Origin: Loripinus fragilis
Lineage: Eukaryota > Mollusca > Bivalvia > Lucinida > Lucinidae
Direction: 5' to 3'
Assembly: GCA_964019695.1 (NCBI GenBank)
Contig: OZ026519.1
Location: forward strand, 23,870,013 to 23,934,012
Length of the DNA: 64,000 nucleotides
Of the stretch, positions 42,000-52,769 are shown piece after piece. Position 1 is the stretch's first letter, and every line of letters begins with the position of its first letter. Under the pieces are notes generated by a model. It was not told the DNA's origin, searched no databases, and saw nothing but the letters and a program-made list of their open reading frames with translations. The position numbers and the translations under genes are program-made.

Positions 42000-42460
42000 G
42001 TCATGAGCCCTTTTCTTTGTTTCATCATGGAGTGTTAATTTGATTAGAGTGTTTCCATGATGATACCTCCATGCGAGCTGAACATTTCTTGTACTTCAAC
42101 AACAGCAGAATCTAGGGCGAAGATTTGGTACCAGTAAAATGCATTTAAGCCCCCCGGTGGCTTAGGCTGCTGTCTGTTCTAAGGCGGTGGTTCTGTTGTT
42201 GTTGACTTTTTGTTTATTGTTACTCCCATTGTGGGAGTCTGTAATTGTTCTATGTTTTGTTGTACGTTACTTTATGTCCATTCTAGTATTGTAATCATCT
42301 TGATGGGAAAGAGAGAGCTGATTGCTTTGCTTAATTTGTCTTCCTGGTGTCTCGTGATGGTTGAGCGGCTCTTCCTCGCGGTGCCACGGGGTTGTCTGCA
42401 GTTTGTGATTGTGGTATTTCCTGATCATACTCACTTACTATTTTTGTTTAAGAAGTTTCT
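42000..42460 (+). repeat. Repeat R8, forward arm of a 2.6 kb inverted pair
   Basis: It runs from TCATGAGCCCTTTTCTTTGT through TAAAATGCATTTAAGCC and CTTAGGCTGCTGTCTGTTCT to GTATTTCCTGATCATACTCA. The reverse complement is at 44150-44640, with further copies at 43160 (reverse), 52770 and 53740 (forward). The 85-codon open frame here recurs on the other arm and is repeat DNA, not a host gene. Confidence 0.85.
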
Positions 42461-42474
42461 GAGTTAACAATTTA

Positions 42475-43144
42475 TTTCGAGTGTTGAAGTCAGTAACATA
42501 GCTAGATGCTCCAGCAAAACGAACGAGTTGAGAGATATAGACTCCATAGGATGTAGAGCGAGGCATATCACCTTTTAAAAAGGGAAATTGACAATTTCAA
42601 AATCAAAGTCGTCACGTTTATCATAAATTTTGGTAGAAACAATATCATTAGAAATTGACAAATGCAAGTCTAAAAATGCGACTTCTTTATCAGAGGTATT
42701 GGCTTTATTAAGTTAAAGCTTGACTTACCATATTGTCAAAATAAACATTATTAATGTTTAAAATATTGTCCAAATATCTGGATGTAGTGTTAAATGCATC
42801 AATAACATCAGCCTGCTTATCATCAGAAAGAGACATCATGAAGTCTCTCTCAAAACAAAACAGGAATAAATCGGCAACCAGTGGAGCACAATTAGTGCCA
42901 CAGGAATCCAAACTACTTGTCTATACAGCTTGGTGCAGTATCGAATAAAAATGTTGTCCAACAAAAAGGTCAGTGCTTCACATACATTTTGACATGACCA
43001 TGCATGATGTAAAAATGCATTTCTGTCATTGCATGCAAGGTAAGGAGAGCCTTCTCTCTGGAAGGCTCTTTCAATAAGACCAATAAGTTTATCTTTAAAG
43101 CAGTTATCTCCTCTAATTAATAAGACGGCCACAAGAGCAAACAT
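42475..43144 (-). pseudogene. Reverse-transcriptase relic, possibly Penelope-like, copy 1
   Basis: Read on the minus strand, the conceptual peptide contains an RYLDNI segment (a Y-x-D-D catalytic motif whose second Asp is Asn), a GTNCAPLVADLFLF segment typical of the region before it, and a VYISQLVRF block further on. Frameshifts break it into at least three pieces (42836-43144, 42708-42911 and the C-terminal part). Copy 2 is at 44646-45420. The motifs place it with retroelement reverse transcriptases. Assignment to Penelope-like elements rests on the inverted and tandem flanks and is tentative. Confidence 0.7.
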
Positions 43145-43159
43145 GGCACAACACGACCA

Positions 43160-43830
43160 AAACCGTGAGTATGATCAGCAAATACCACAATCACACACTG
43201 TAGACCAATCCACGGCGCCATAAGATAAAGCTACATAACACTTAGGAAGACAATTGAATAAAGCAACCAGCTCTCTTTCCCACCAAGAACCCGCATAAAC
43301 AATGGGACCAACAATAAACAATGAATCAATAACAACAGACACACCACCTTAGAACAGACAGCAGCCTAAGCCACTGCGGGGCTTAATTGCATTTTACAGG
43401 TACCAACTCTTCGCCATAGATTATCTCACATGGAGGCTTCCTAACTTATGCTATGTATCACCACAGAGAAACATTTTAAAAAAATAATCAAATTAACGTA
43501 CTATGATGATACAAAGAAAAGAGCCCCAGACTCACTAAAGAAGCCTCAAGTTGAGCCACGGTGGGCCAGCCAAAGGCAAGCCTCAGGTAACAACAAACGG
43601 ATGAAAGCTTAACACCAGGGCCATCAACGAGTCTGAGGCCTGGCCAACCATCGTGCAATTAAAGATGAAATCATACCTATATCCGTGATTAGGCTTACAA
43701 CCAGACATGCAGACTGTCGCATGATATCTATGTTATATTCAACTTTCTTATAACATTTGAATTAATCACTAAACCTCGTCTTTCCAATGATTCTCTAAAT
43801 CACACTTGCTGCAGAAGAGTTTTTGAACCA
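43160..43830 (-). repeat. Repeat R8, longest reverse copy
   Basis: It starts at the inner end GTGAGTATGATCAGCAAATA, passes TTAGAACAGACAGCAGCCTA and GCATTTTACAGGTACCAACT, and extends through CCACGGTGGGCC to about 43830. It abuts the upstream end of reverse-transcriptase relic copy 1. Confidence 0.8.
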
Positions 43831-43835
43831 ATATG

Positions 43836-44055
43836 AGCCGCAACATGACATTTCCAACAATGTGGTGTGTGCGACCAGCAAAGCCTCAGTTCAGCCTGCA
43901 CATACGTTGACTAGTTGCTTGGATATTTTTTTTCATTGTTAAGCTACTGACCGAACATCATTTGGAGTTTCTAAGCTTAAAAGGAGGCTGCACATGCTCC
44001 TCTGAGTCTACACTTGTCAAAATGCTACATTGTTGGAAATCTCATGACGTGGCTC
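43836..44055 (-). mobile_element. MITE family E, copy 2, reverse orientation
   Basis: GCCGCAACATGACATTTCCA at one end and CATTGTTGGAAATCTCATGA then CGTGGC at the other form the TIRs. The interior (CATTTGGAGTTTCTAAGCTT) is the complement of copies 1 and 3. It sits between two R8 copies. Confidence 0.85.
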
Positions 44056-44149
44056 ATATGGTATTTGCACAACCATCTCTTGATTGTCTGTTGTGGAATT
44101 AAGAAAATGCTTTACAAATTTATGATATTGATAACATTGTTTTAATAAC

Positions 44150-44640
44150 TTAACAGTCAAAAGTAGTGAGTATGATCAGGAAATACCACAATCACAAACC
44201 GCAGACAACCCCATGGCACCGCGAGAAAGAGCCACTCAACCATCACGAGACACCAGGAAGACAAATTAAGCAAAGCAACCAGCTCTCTCTTCGCCACCAA
44301 GATGATTGCAATACTAGAATGGACATAAAGTAACGTACAACAAAACATAGAACAATTACAGACTCCCACAATGGGAATAACAATAAACAAAAAGTCAACA
44401 TCAACAGAACCACTGCCTTAGAACTGACAGCAGCCTAGCCACCGGGAGGCTTAAATTCATTTTACTGGTACCAAATCTTCGCCCTAGATTCTGCTGTTGT
44501 TGAAGTACAAGAAATGTTCAGCTCGCATGGATGCCTTCTAACTAATGCAATGTATCATCATGGAGAAACACTCTTATCAAATTAATACACCATGATGAAA
44601 CAAAAAAAAGGCTCCTGACTCACAGATTGTTAGAGTCTCT
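44150..44640 (-). repeat. Repeat R8, reverse arm of the inverted pair
   Basis: It matches 42000-42460 in reverse complement over almost its whole length, from TGAGTATGATCAGGAAATAC to GGCTCCTGACTCACAGATTG. The 77-codon minus-strand frame equals the 85-codon frame of the other arm. Confidence 0.85.
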
Positions 44641-44645
44641 TTTGT

Positions 44646-45420
44646 TTAAGTCACTAACATTCGAACAAACGTAAAACGAATAAGCTGTGAAATATATGTA
44701 CCATAGGATGGGGATCGAGGAACATCCCCACCAAGGAATGGGAAATAAACTATTTCAAAAATTAAAATCATCCTGTTGGTTATATCATACATTTTAGATG
44801 AAACTATGTCATTCGACATGGACAAGTCCAAGTTCAAAAAGAGGGATTCAGTATCAAAGGAATTTGCCTTATTTGACTGAAATTCCATGGGATATATCTG
44901 GCCTACCATTTGTTCTAAATTAGGATCATCAATATTAAGTAAGTCATTTAGATGTTTAAGGAGAGTCAAATAAAAGTTTCAATAACATCAGCTTGATTAT
45001 TGTCAGAAAGAGACAACATGAAATCTCTCATAACAAAACAACGTCAAATCTGAAACAAGAGAAGCACAATTAGTGCCCATCGGAATGCCTACAATTTGTC
45101 TGTACTATTTGGAGCCAAATATGTCGGATGTTTTGTTACTGTAAATTTTCTGTAGCTCTTATTCACGGTGTCGTTGGTCGGTCTGCAGTGTGTGGTTATG
45201 GTATTTCCTGATCATACTATTATTTTGCTGATACATATGCTGTCCAAAAGATAATAGAAATCATCTCATACTTTTCACATGACCACACATTATGTCTTTT
45301 AGGTCATCCAGAAGTAAAAAGGCGTGTGTGTTTTCTCATTACAAACCAAATAATTTGTGCAATAAATTCAGGTAGCTTTTTCTTTTATTAGATTATGAGG
45401 CAATATAGTATTCTCGAGAG
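44646..45420 (-). pseudogene. Reverse-transcriptase relic, copy 2
   Basis: The minus-strand reading (107 codons open at 44646-44969) covers the C-terminal half of the domain, including the VYFPFLGGDVPR and GTYISQLIRF segments. The upstream part to about 45420 is recognisable only in fragments. It is paralogous to 42475-43144 but broken at different points, and a stray R8 end lies inside it at 45170-45225. Confidence 0.7.
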
Positions 45421-45646
45421 TTGAGAAATCATATGAAGACTAACAAGATGCTAGAAAACCTTTGAATTTTAGTTTATCAAGTTAAGAATCTCAAACCAAA
45501 AAAGTCTTAAAATTTAATACCAAACTGTACCTTACGACCTAATTAAGAAACTGAATACCAACACTTTGTGTTTTTTCCACTTATAAGAAAGCTATATGCG
45601 TTTGGAAATTTGAAGTTGGCTCAGGGATGTTAATGGAGAAAGAACG

Positions 45647-45685
45647 GCCCCTCGGTCTCGAGTCAAGCACTCTACCACTGAGCAG
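45647..45685 (-). repeat. SINE S1 head fragment
   Basis: CTCGAGTCAAGCACTCTACC then ACTGAGCAG is the reverse complement of the S1 A-box region. Confidence 0.6.
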
Positions 45686-45759
45686 ATAAAGATGAAAACA
45701 ATTTATAAAATCCGAATAATGTCAGAAAAAGGTATATAATAAACATATTATAATAATAA

Positions 45760-45861
45760 TTACTTGATCTGGCGTACAGCATCACGCCTCATGGATGAGG
45801 TCATAGCATCGGAAATGACCTAAACCACCAGATGTGATGCAGTACGCCAGATCAAGTTACT
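45760..45861. repeat. 102 bp palindromic element
   Basis: TTACTTGATCTGGCGTACAG and GTACGCCAGATCAAGTTAC are the arms. Inner GCATCAC / GTGATGC and GAGGTCAT / ATGACCT pairs continue the stem. Confidence 0.7.
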
Positions 45862-45957
45862 ATGGTTATAATGTTTATATATATTCACCGCTTTCTATAT
45901 AATAAAATCAGGATGTAACTAACACTTGACACAGTTAATAACTATGAAGTATAGACG

Positions 45958-46358
45958 TTCCTGACACATGTTTATACTAGTGACATAAGGGGCGCGCTTG
46001 AAACAACAGGACATGCTTTCTCAGCCATACTGACTTTTCAAAAAACGTAGAAATATGTTTATGGAACGTTTATATAGACGTTAGTCAAAGAAAGCACAGC
46101 ATAATGAAATAAAATAACTGGTTGCAAACTGTAACACATAGGAACTAGTCACAACTTTTTTAGAAAAAGTAGGCGTGTATCTGTAAACCTAGATTTTTTT
46201 GGCTCATCAAAACATGCCAAAAACTCAACTTATATGAGCAACAAAAGCGTGTCCTGGCTTCAAGAGAATCTAGTCTTTCTACTGATACCAATTTTTTGTT
46301 CTTGTGTTGATTACATCCCATGAAATAATGAAGAACTAGTATAAACATGTGTCAGGAA
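45958..46358. mobile_element. 401 bp element with perfect 24 bp terminal inverted repeats
   Basis: 45958-45981 is the exact reverse complement of 46335-46358 (outermost bases TTCCTGACACATG). The match stops sharply on both sides. Subterminal GCGCTTGAAACAACAGGACA and GTGTCCTGGCTTCAAG also pair loosely. There is no coding potential, so it is a non-autonomous DNA element that must be young or recently moved. Confidence 0.85.
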
Positions 46359-47070
46359 AGTGGTAGGTCTTGATTTTCAATAACTTTTTTCTACATGCAA
46401 ACTGGATTGGAAAGTAATTTTAAAATAAAAAGGAAACATACTCCACAGCTAGTTATTTAACAAATTTGGTAAGGGAAAATGGCTGATTGAAGCAAACACT
46501 TTTATAATGATCTTTCAGAAAAACTAAAAATAAACATATACATTTGATATTATCCTTTTGGAACTTGTTGGTCACTCTCAAGCACTTAGTTTTAACTCTT
46601 GATAAGCGGAGTATGTTATGTACTACACACATACCCAATCTTTATCCAGTTAAACTGTAGCATTCCAGTTGTAAGCATTTTACAATCATAGTAGAAAACA
46701 ATATGGAACCTGATCAGATGGCTCCGTCAGAGGCTAGCTCATCTGGATCTACAGTGACTTATCGTGTTATTGAGACAAGGTCTTTACTTTGTAAGAACTG
46801 TTACATTTATAGTATTCCATCTCTCCCTACAAACCCCTAAGATTGATGTTACTTATTAGAAACATTACAGGCAAGAAGATTGTAACGAATATCCACAACC
46901 CACACTGTGATACTTATACATAGAAGATATTCAATTTTTTAAAGTGAATATGCCACTATATATACAAGAAAAAGGAAACTTTTCCAAGCATTTGTTCTGA
47001 AAGTGTTCGAGTTTTATGCAATAATAGCTACCAATCATGTTTTTCTGATACATTAACACCCACTGGACAT
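46359..47070. other. No feature beyond the MGAT4-like 3' flank
   Basis: It is AT-rich and non-coding. Only a weak hairpin-family fragment near 46700-46760 (GAACCTGATCAGATGGCTCC) is visible. For the minus-strand gene, AATAAA sits at 47076-47071, directly after the stop codon and so too close to be its only signal. Confidence 0.4.
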
Positions 47071-47076
47071 TTTATT

Positions 47077-48209
47077 TTAGTTTTCGACAAAAACGGCAAG
47101 CTCTCTTATAACTATCCACGGAATCTGTGACTTGGTCACCCTTATTTGCAAGCATTTGATTTTAAATAGCCCCAGTTTAGATTCCACATCTGTAGCATTT
47201 ATCATTCCATTTTCGAAAGTGCTCAACACAACATAATTGGAACAGGTTTGTTTTGTCTCACTCCAGTTTGGACTTGCTTCTAAAACACCGTTTTCTACTA
47301 CATCATGTGGGTGGTTCTCAGAACCAGTTAATATAACACAAGAAGTCAAAGTGTGCGGTTCTTTGAATATCACAGTAAACAGTTCATCCTCGTTGGCTGC
47401 TGCAGCGCTCCAGAAATACCCAGGTTCTTTGGAGTATGCTAACTCTGGTGGGAAATCATCTACAGTTTTTAATGTTGTTTCTATAGTTGCTTCAGGGTTG
47501 TCACCTAATATCTCCTTCTTCTTGAAGTCATAATATCTATCTTTAAGTTCCTGTATCTTCTCTGGTAGGGAAGAATAATAACCCATATGCTGAAATAATG
47601 TTGGTTTACGCATAATTCTGTATCCTTGATTCATAAGTATATTATAATACTGAAATGTGTAATCAACAGGCTGTGTGTGACTGAACATTAGGAGCAGATC
47701 TGCTAATTTATCTATATGATGAGAGTGATATAACTTCCCAATATAGCCTAGTTCAGAAAATTCTAAACACACCCAGTTGTCATCTTTTTGTTCCTCAACG
47801 AACTGCATTATGGCACTGAAGTAATCATCACTAGCTATCACATCATCTTCCATCTGCATATAGTATTTAGACAACCCTTCACTGTATTTCATTAGATAGG
47901 CATAATCATAATTTTGTTTTCTTCTCCAGATTAGATAATTGCTTTCTTTTGCTGACATGTCAGTATAAAATCCAGAGGGCGCTTGAATCACTACCAGTGA
48001 TCCATTCTCGATATGTGTATTATGCTTTATTTTAATGGCATTTTCAGCCGACGTTTTCCACTCAGATTCATCAAGGTCCGCAAGAAATAAAACAAATACA
48101 ACTTTCTTCAGATCTTCTGGTGATGTTTTATTCAGCATTGAATTCAGCATGTCAAACACGTACGTGTTATTTCTTCTTCTTATTGTTGGAATTCCTATGG
48201 TAAGGTATT
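47077..48209 (-). CDS. MGAT4-family N-acetylglucosaminyltransferase (GT54), last exon
   Basis: On the minus strand an acceptor TTCTAATTACAG (just above 48209) opens a frame YLTIGIPTIRRRNNTYVFDM that runs to TAA at 47079-47077, giving about 376 residues. LTIGIPT opens the GT54 catalytic domain. YYMQMEDDV (EDD at residues 104-106 counted from the Met at 48159) is the family's metal/UDP-GlcNAc-binding motif. LEFSELGYIGK and PTLFQHMGYYSSL follow in the usual order, and from about YFWSAAA to the C-terminus is the lectin-like domain. Family members sit in the Golgi as type II membrane proteins and add beta-1,4-GlcNAc to the alpha-1,3 mannose arm of N-glycans. The membrane anchor and stem must be in upstream exons (to the right) that I could not find. 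A retrocopy is unlikely, since the exon begins at a real splice site. The exact subtype is undecided. Confidence 0.9.
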
Positions 48210-48231
48210 CTGTAATTAGAAGACAAAGCTC

Positions 48232-48360
48232 TTAGTCGGGGAACCAAGGTAGAAAAAATGCTAACCCTTGCATCCGAAAGGTATAAAGCTGGATCTTGTA
48301 TGATTGCAAAGGTAATTCCATGGTGTATCTGAAACCACTGTATAGCAGACTCGATCGACT
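48232..48360 (-). repeat. Dispersed repeat R9, reverse copy beside the MGAT4-like exon
   Basis: It is the reverse complement of parts of 49560-49690, sharing GGAACCAAGGT-like, TGCATCCGAAAGGTATAAAG and TGAAACCACTGTATAG blocks. It begins 23 bp upstream of the splice acceptor of the glycosyltransferase exon. An 80-codon minus-strand frame here is a by-product. From 48361 to 49333 I see nothing I can support. Confidence 0.7.
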
Positions 48361-49333
48361 TGCACAACGCCAGAGCAGTCAACTTTCTACGGAAGCCCAG
48401 CAAGAACATGTCAAAATATTATTTTTCAAAATGTTATATATTTTTATCAAAAAAGTACAGGATTGAAAAATATTGAGTTTATGTAATAATACAACATCGG
48501 CGTAGACCTCAAAAGCAGTGGTGGTCATCTAAGAATACTGCTTATTGATTTTTAAAGCATATAGATTAGGGCACCCCCCATTTTGAAATTAAATTTATAG
48601 ATTTCTTTTCTTCAAATCTCATTAAAACTGCATTTATTACCCCAAAATATATTTGATATTTATTTATATATCGCTCGGAAGCATATCTCGTAAAAATGTG
48701 TGCGCTTACTTATTCACTTTTGTCCTCCCGCTGGAGAGGTCTGAATTGCATTTTTTTACATAAATAAATAAATTTTAAATTGAATGTGTTTAAACACTGC
48801 ATACAGTAAGACAAACGTTTGGGACATAATTTAAGACAATTTATTTTATTTTCTATGGCAAACTAGAAAAGGTAGCTGAAAAGAAAAATATGAAACCACG
48901 ATAATTTGAATCTTAGTAATTTCGTTCATGCCAGTGGGTGCGTAGTTAAATACCAGGACAACTTAAGAGCAGTTTAACACATAAACGAAATTTATCAAGG
49001 TTTAAAGTACGTTTGTCTTCCATATTTACAGCAGCTTTGAAACAGAGGGTCATTGTAGGGACCAAGGGAATTTTTATCTACTGAAAACAATAATTCCATT
49101 TAACAGTGGTAAAATAAGTATAAAAAAACTCGTATAACTATTATTATATCACCACTGGAAACCTGTCTGTCCCCGTCTGAGATGCAGAAATGTAACCGCA
49201 TAGTACTTGGCAAGACAAAAATGTCCCTAAGAAGACTATTTTGGTGCACAAATGACTGCCCATACTTTAAAATGCATTTGATAGTGTATTATTGTATTAT
49301 CGAACAGTCAAACGGCTTCTTATACCCATCCTC

Positions 49334-49517
49334 CAAATAAGAGTGCGTAATGGAAAATTAGTTTTGTTATTTCTCAACCAAAACATATGTTGTGGGTACT
49401 TAAATGGACCTATTAAATGAGACGGTTCTTTTGAAGACCAAAAGCACGCTCTTTAACTTATTGATAAGGGAAACATGACAATTTTGATGCTATGAAAGAG
49501 TGCTTAACATGACCTAT
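49334..49517. mobile_element. MITE family A, diverged copy
   Basis: The ends AATAAGAGTGCGTAATGGAA and GAGTGCTTAACATGACCTAT and the arm CTCAACCAAAACATATGTTG are typical. The central hairpin has one altered arm (ACTTAAATGGACCTATTAAA). Confidence 0.75.
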
Positions 49518-49559
49518 GTGGCATACAAAAATGCATTTTTCCGCGAAATGCAAGTCTGG

Positions 49560-49850
49560 TCGCATTACTATACAGTGGTTTCATATCAAGCACTATTTAG
49601 ACTATCAGTATACAAAATTCCAGCCGTATACCTTTCGGATGCAAAAAATGTGTGTTTTTTGCAAGATACGCGACTTTGGTTCCACGACATTCTTGTATCT
49701 TCGCAAGCCAACGGTACTAAGTCTACTTCGATCCTTACGCACGTAAGGAACGAAGTGGACTTAGTACTCTTGGCTTGCGAAGATGGTATCCGTTATCCTA
49801 ATATTGTTCCAGTGCAGCCTCCATAGTGGTTTACTAGGACCCAAGGTTAG
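49560..49850 (+). repeat. Dispersed repeat R9, forward copy with hairpin
   Basis: ATACAGTGGTTTCATATCAA, GTATACCTTTCGGATGCAAA and a final GGACCCAAGGTTAGAAAAG match 48232-48360. A 42 bp-arm hairpin (49697-49784) sits in its middle. The 108-codon frame from 49500 crosses both and is not a gene. Confidence 0.7.
49697..49784. repeat. Long hairpin with almost no loop
   Basis: ATCTTCGCAAGCCAACGGTA.. (49697-49740) and ..TTGGCTTGCGAAGAT (to 49784) are near-exact complements through GTACTAAGTC / GACTTAGTAC to a CCTTAC-GCAC-GTAAGG centre. Confidence 0.85.
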
Positions 49851-50284
49851 AAAAGTTTTTTTCACGCTCAACCTATCTAAGTATGAACTTTTAACTGCTC
49901 ATAAAACCTAAGATACTGAAAAAATGACTTTGAGTGCTTTCAAACTCTCAGATGCTATATTTATCATGCTAATAAATGTTAAAATGTCGACAATTTTTGG
50001 CATTTGAGCATTGATGAGCATGGTAAATTTCATACTCAGTTGAGTGGAGCATGAAAAAAGTTTTATATAACATTGGAACCTTTTCTTAGTGTATACATAC
50101 TTTTGTCAGAGATTGGCAAATGCCTTACTTGGATCTGTGGTAGATATAAACTAATTTTAAAGAAAGTAAGTGGTCTAACTCTATGCTTCATTGGCAATCT
50201 AATCTGACTCACTAATAGGTGCACTATGCTTTCTGCTCAGAACTTTAACGCCACAACTTTAACGCCCTATTTAATAGACGCTAA

Positions 50285-50435
50285 ACAGGATGGAAGAGAG
50301 AGGTGGTTGCTTTACTTTAATTATGTTCTTGCTGAACGTGTGGCTGTTAGTTTCTACATGTATATCTTTTCCTGACGGCGCCATGGCTTGGTAATATCTG
50401 TGATTGTGGCATTTCCTGATCTTACTCACTTGCTT
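50285..50435 (+). repeat. Repeat R8-like fragment
   Basis: GAGAGAGGTGGTTGCTTTAC and GTGATTGTGGCATTTCCTGA then TCTTACTCAC follow the R8 3' end plan, diverged. Confidence 0.55.
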
Positions 50436-50517
50436 TTTGATAGAAGATTATAGATAGTTCTGTATATCACTTGTATGTACTTTTTATACTCACAAGAATA
50501 TTTAGTCGATGAAATTC

Positions 50518-50875
50518 ATATAGAATACTAGGTGAGTGTCTTTTGATATTAAGTTTACCAGGCAAGGCTTTGAGAACGCTTGTTGACATCGCGAGGCTTG
50601 CCGAGCGATTCAACAAGCGTTCTCAAAGCCGAGCCTGGTAAATTTGATACCAAAAGACGCAAAACTGGTATTCTATTTATCAGTTAACCCATTGTTTCTC
50701 TCCTCAAACTAGCGATTATAATGTAATTTTCGATTTGTGTCTTGATTCAGTCATTAGGGACGTCATTCAAAAAGTGCAACGTCATCATGGCCTGATAAAT
50801 GCACATGCCATGAGATAGATAAGGTTTATCAGGTAACGTGCAACAATGCAGTTAGTATGAGTGGTAACTGATCAA
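50518..50875 (+). mobile_element. MITE family B, copy 2
   Basis: AGTTTACCAGGCAAGGCTTT and AAGCCGAGCCTGGTAAATTT form the first hairpin. GACGTCATTCAAAAAGTGCA and GTGGTAACTGAT close the second half. It is aligned block for block with 12635-12985. Confidence 0.85.
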
Positions 50876-50999
50876 TCTAAGGCCATCCCAACTGGTCTGA
50901 ATCTTATTCCTTACTACTTATTGAAAAACTAAGTTGAACAAAACCAAGTGACTGTTATTTCTGATCGTTAAAAGGCACTGGTTGTTAATTATTTATCAC

Positions 51000-51240
51000 A
51001 TTGTATGGGGAGGGGGAGTGGTCATGATGTTGTTGTTTTTTCGTTTTGTTACAAAGTGCTGTGTGCCTTTTCTATATGTGCAATCATTTCGCTGAGGAAA
51101 GTGGCTTCGCTTAGTGTGTTCTTGTTTGTATATGTATCTGTCATTTACCTGTGGTATTATGACACTACCTACATGTTTTGGCGCTATCTGTCGATCGACG
51201 ATTTGTGATTGTCACCGTGATTTCCTGGTTACACTACTTT
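51000..51240 (+). repeat. Possible diverged R8 relative
   Basis: GTTACAAAGTGCTGTGTGCC through GGCGCTATCTGTCGATCGAC then GTGATTGTCACCGTGATTTC keeps the R8 order (GGCGCC-like, GTGATTGTGG.ATTTCCTG) with many changes. A weak call. Confidence 0.35.
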
Positions 51241-51435
51241 TTTGTTTTAGATGGGATGTTTCACATTTCATAAAAAATTGAAGTCACATATTTTGTTTGA
51301 AAATAGCTATTTCTGGTTACTTCACACAGAACTTACTTATGTTTTTCGTATGTTTAGGAAACTGTATATTCGATGCTGGGTCACTAAATTTAGAGCTGCT
51401 TTGAGGAGCAATCTGAAAATATATTGACATGTGAA

Positions 51436-51629
51436 ACATTTAACTTTGTGTCGACTGCTGATAACTTTTGCAAATAGTTTCAATTTAGACCAGGCCCATC
51501 TGGAACTATTAAAATTATTTGACACTCTGATAGTGTTCCTGAAAGATTTTTCGAAAAAGTTGATTTTGAAAACAACAATTAGCAGACGACAATAAGCATA
51601 AAAAATTTACCCAGTATGCAAAGAGTTAA
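51436..51629. repeat. Dispersed repeat R3, copy 3
   Basis: CTGCTGATAACTTTTGCAAA, TTTGACACTCTGATAGTGTT and CCCAGTATGCAAAGAGTTAA are in the family order. A half copy follows at about 51725-51800. From 51800 to 52770 I see nothing I can support. Confidence 0.7.
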
Positions 51630-52769
51630 AAAAACAATAGAAAACATTTTTCAACTATTCTCATCTGCATCAATATTTGCTTATCTCAAACGTGTAACTT
51701 TTAATGAAAGTTTATATTTGTATACTTCAATTTAATCCTAACTCTTTTCTTGCTTGTGACAGCGACTGTGGATAATCTTTGCAAACAGTTTGGAATCAGA
51801 GCCAAGAATTGCAATCACTTCTTAAAGTACTTCTTAGGTTAACTTTTGATATTAAGGTTTGAAACTTACTGAAATGAAAATTTATTCAGATATTCTGTAG
51901 AACAGAGTGACATGTTAGACCACCATGTACAGCGCCGAATCTGGCAATCTATCATATATTTTAAGAACATAATGTTGACATATCAACACTTTATCGAGTA
52001 AATTCTCAATTTTTTAAGTAAGATTGTAATTCTGCACCCTGATTAGACTCGACCTGGATCAGTTCTGAACAAACATGTGACTGATTCTACTTGTATCTTA
52101 TGCTTTAATTAAAATCTAGCCCATATTCAAACCCGCATCTGCAATATTCTTTTGAAGAGTTAGATCAAGGGAATATGTAAGGAGACCAACTAGTAGCCCC
52201 TGGGCTGATTGGAATCCTTGTAAAATAAATAAAGCATTAAACTAAGGGAACCCCATTCATTTGTGTATCTATAATAACAAATTGACGTTGCGATTATGGC
52301 TATACTTGTTTTTATACATTAACCAGTTATCAAAGACGGACTTATTTGAACAAGAGAGACTGACTGGTTGCTACACATTTAAAATAGTTTACACTAATTA
52401 TATGCTTTTATGTTTTAAAACACTCTGGTAATACCTTAACCATTTACTTTTTCTATCCAGCTACCCGCTTTGCTAATCGCTGTATCTCACGCTTTAGTTT
52501 CGTATCTGGGTTGGACGATTTTTTCAAAATTAATGTTTTATTAAGGAATGCAGTGATTATTGGTGGTTACTTATTTATTATAGTAGTATCCTTCTAATCT
52601 AAACATCATGTGGGTGTGAATGGCTGGCCACTTGAAGGTGTATTTTACAATCAGATAAAGTAAGTGGGGATCCTAGGGGTTATTGTACAAAAAAGTAGTG
52701 GGTGGGGGATAGTGGTTATCAGATGGCTAACTTGTACGGTTCCGTAAAGGTTTTCAAACCATACCATTC

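Noticed and set aside
42210..42467. 85-codon frame that recurs in three places (also 44157-44390 and 52919-53119)
   Set aside because: The conservation is that of a repeat (R8) at DNA level, including outside the frame. The frame itself shows no domain and varies at its ends.
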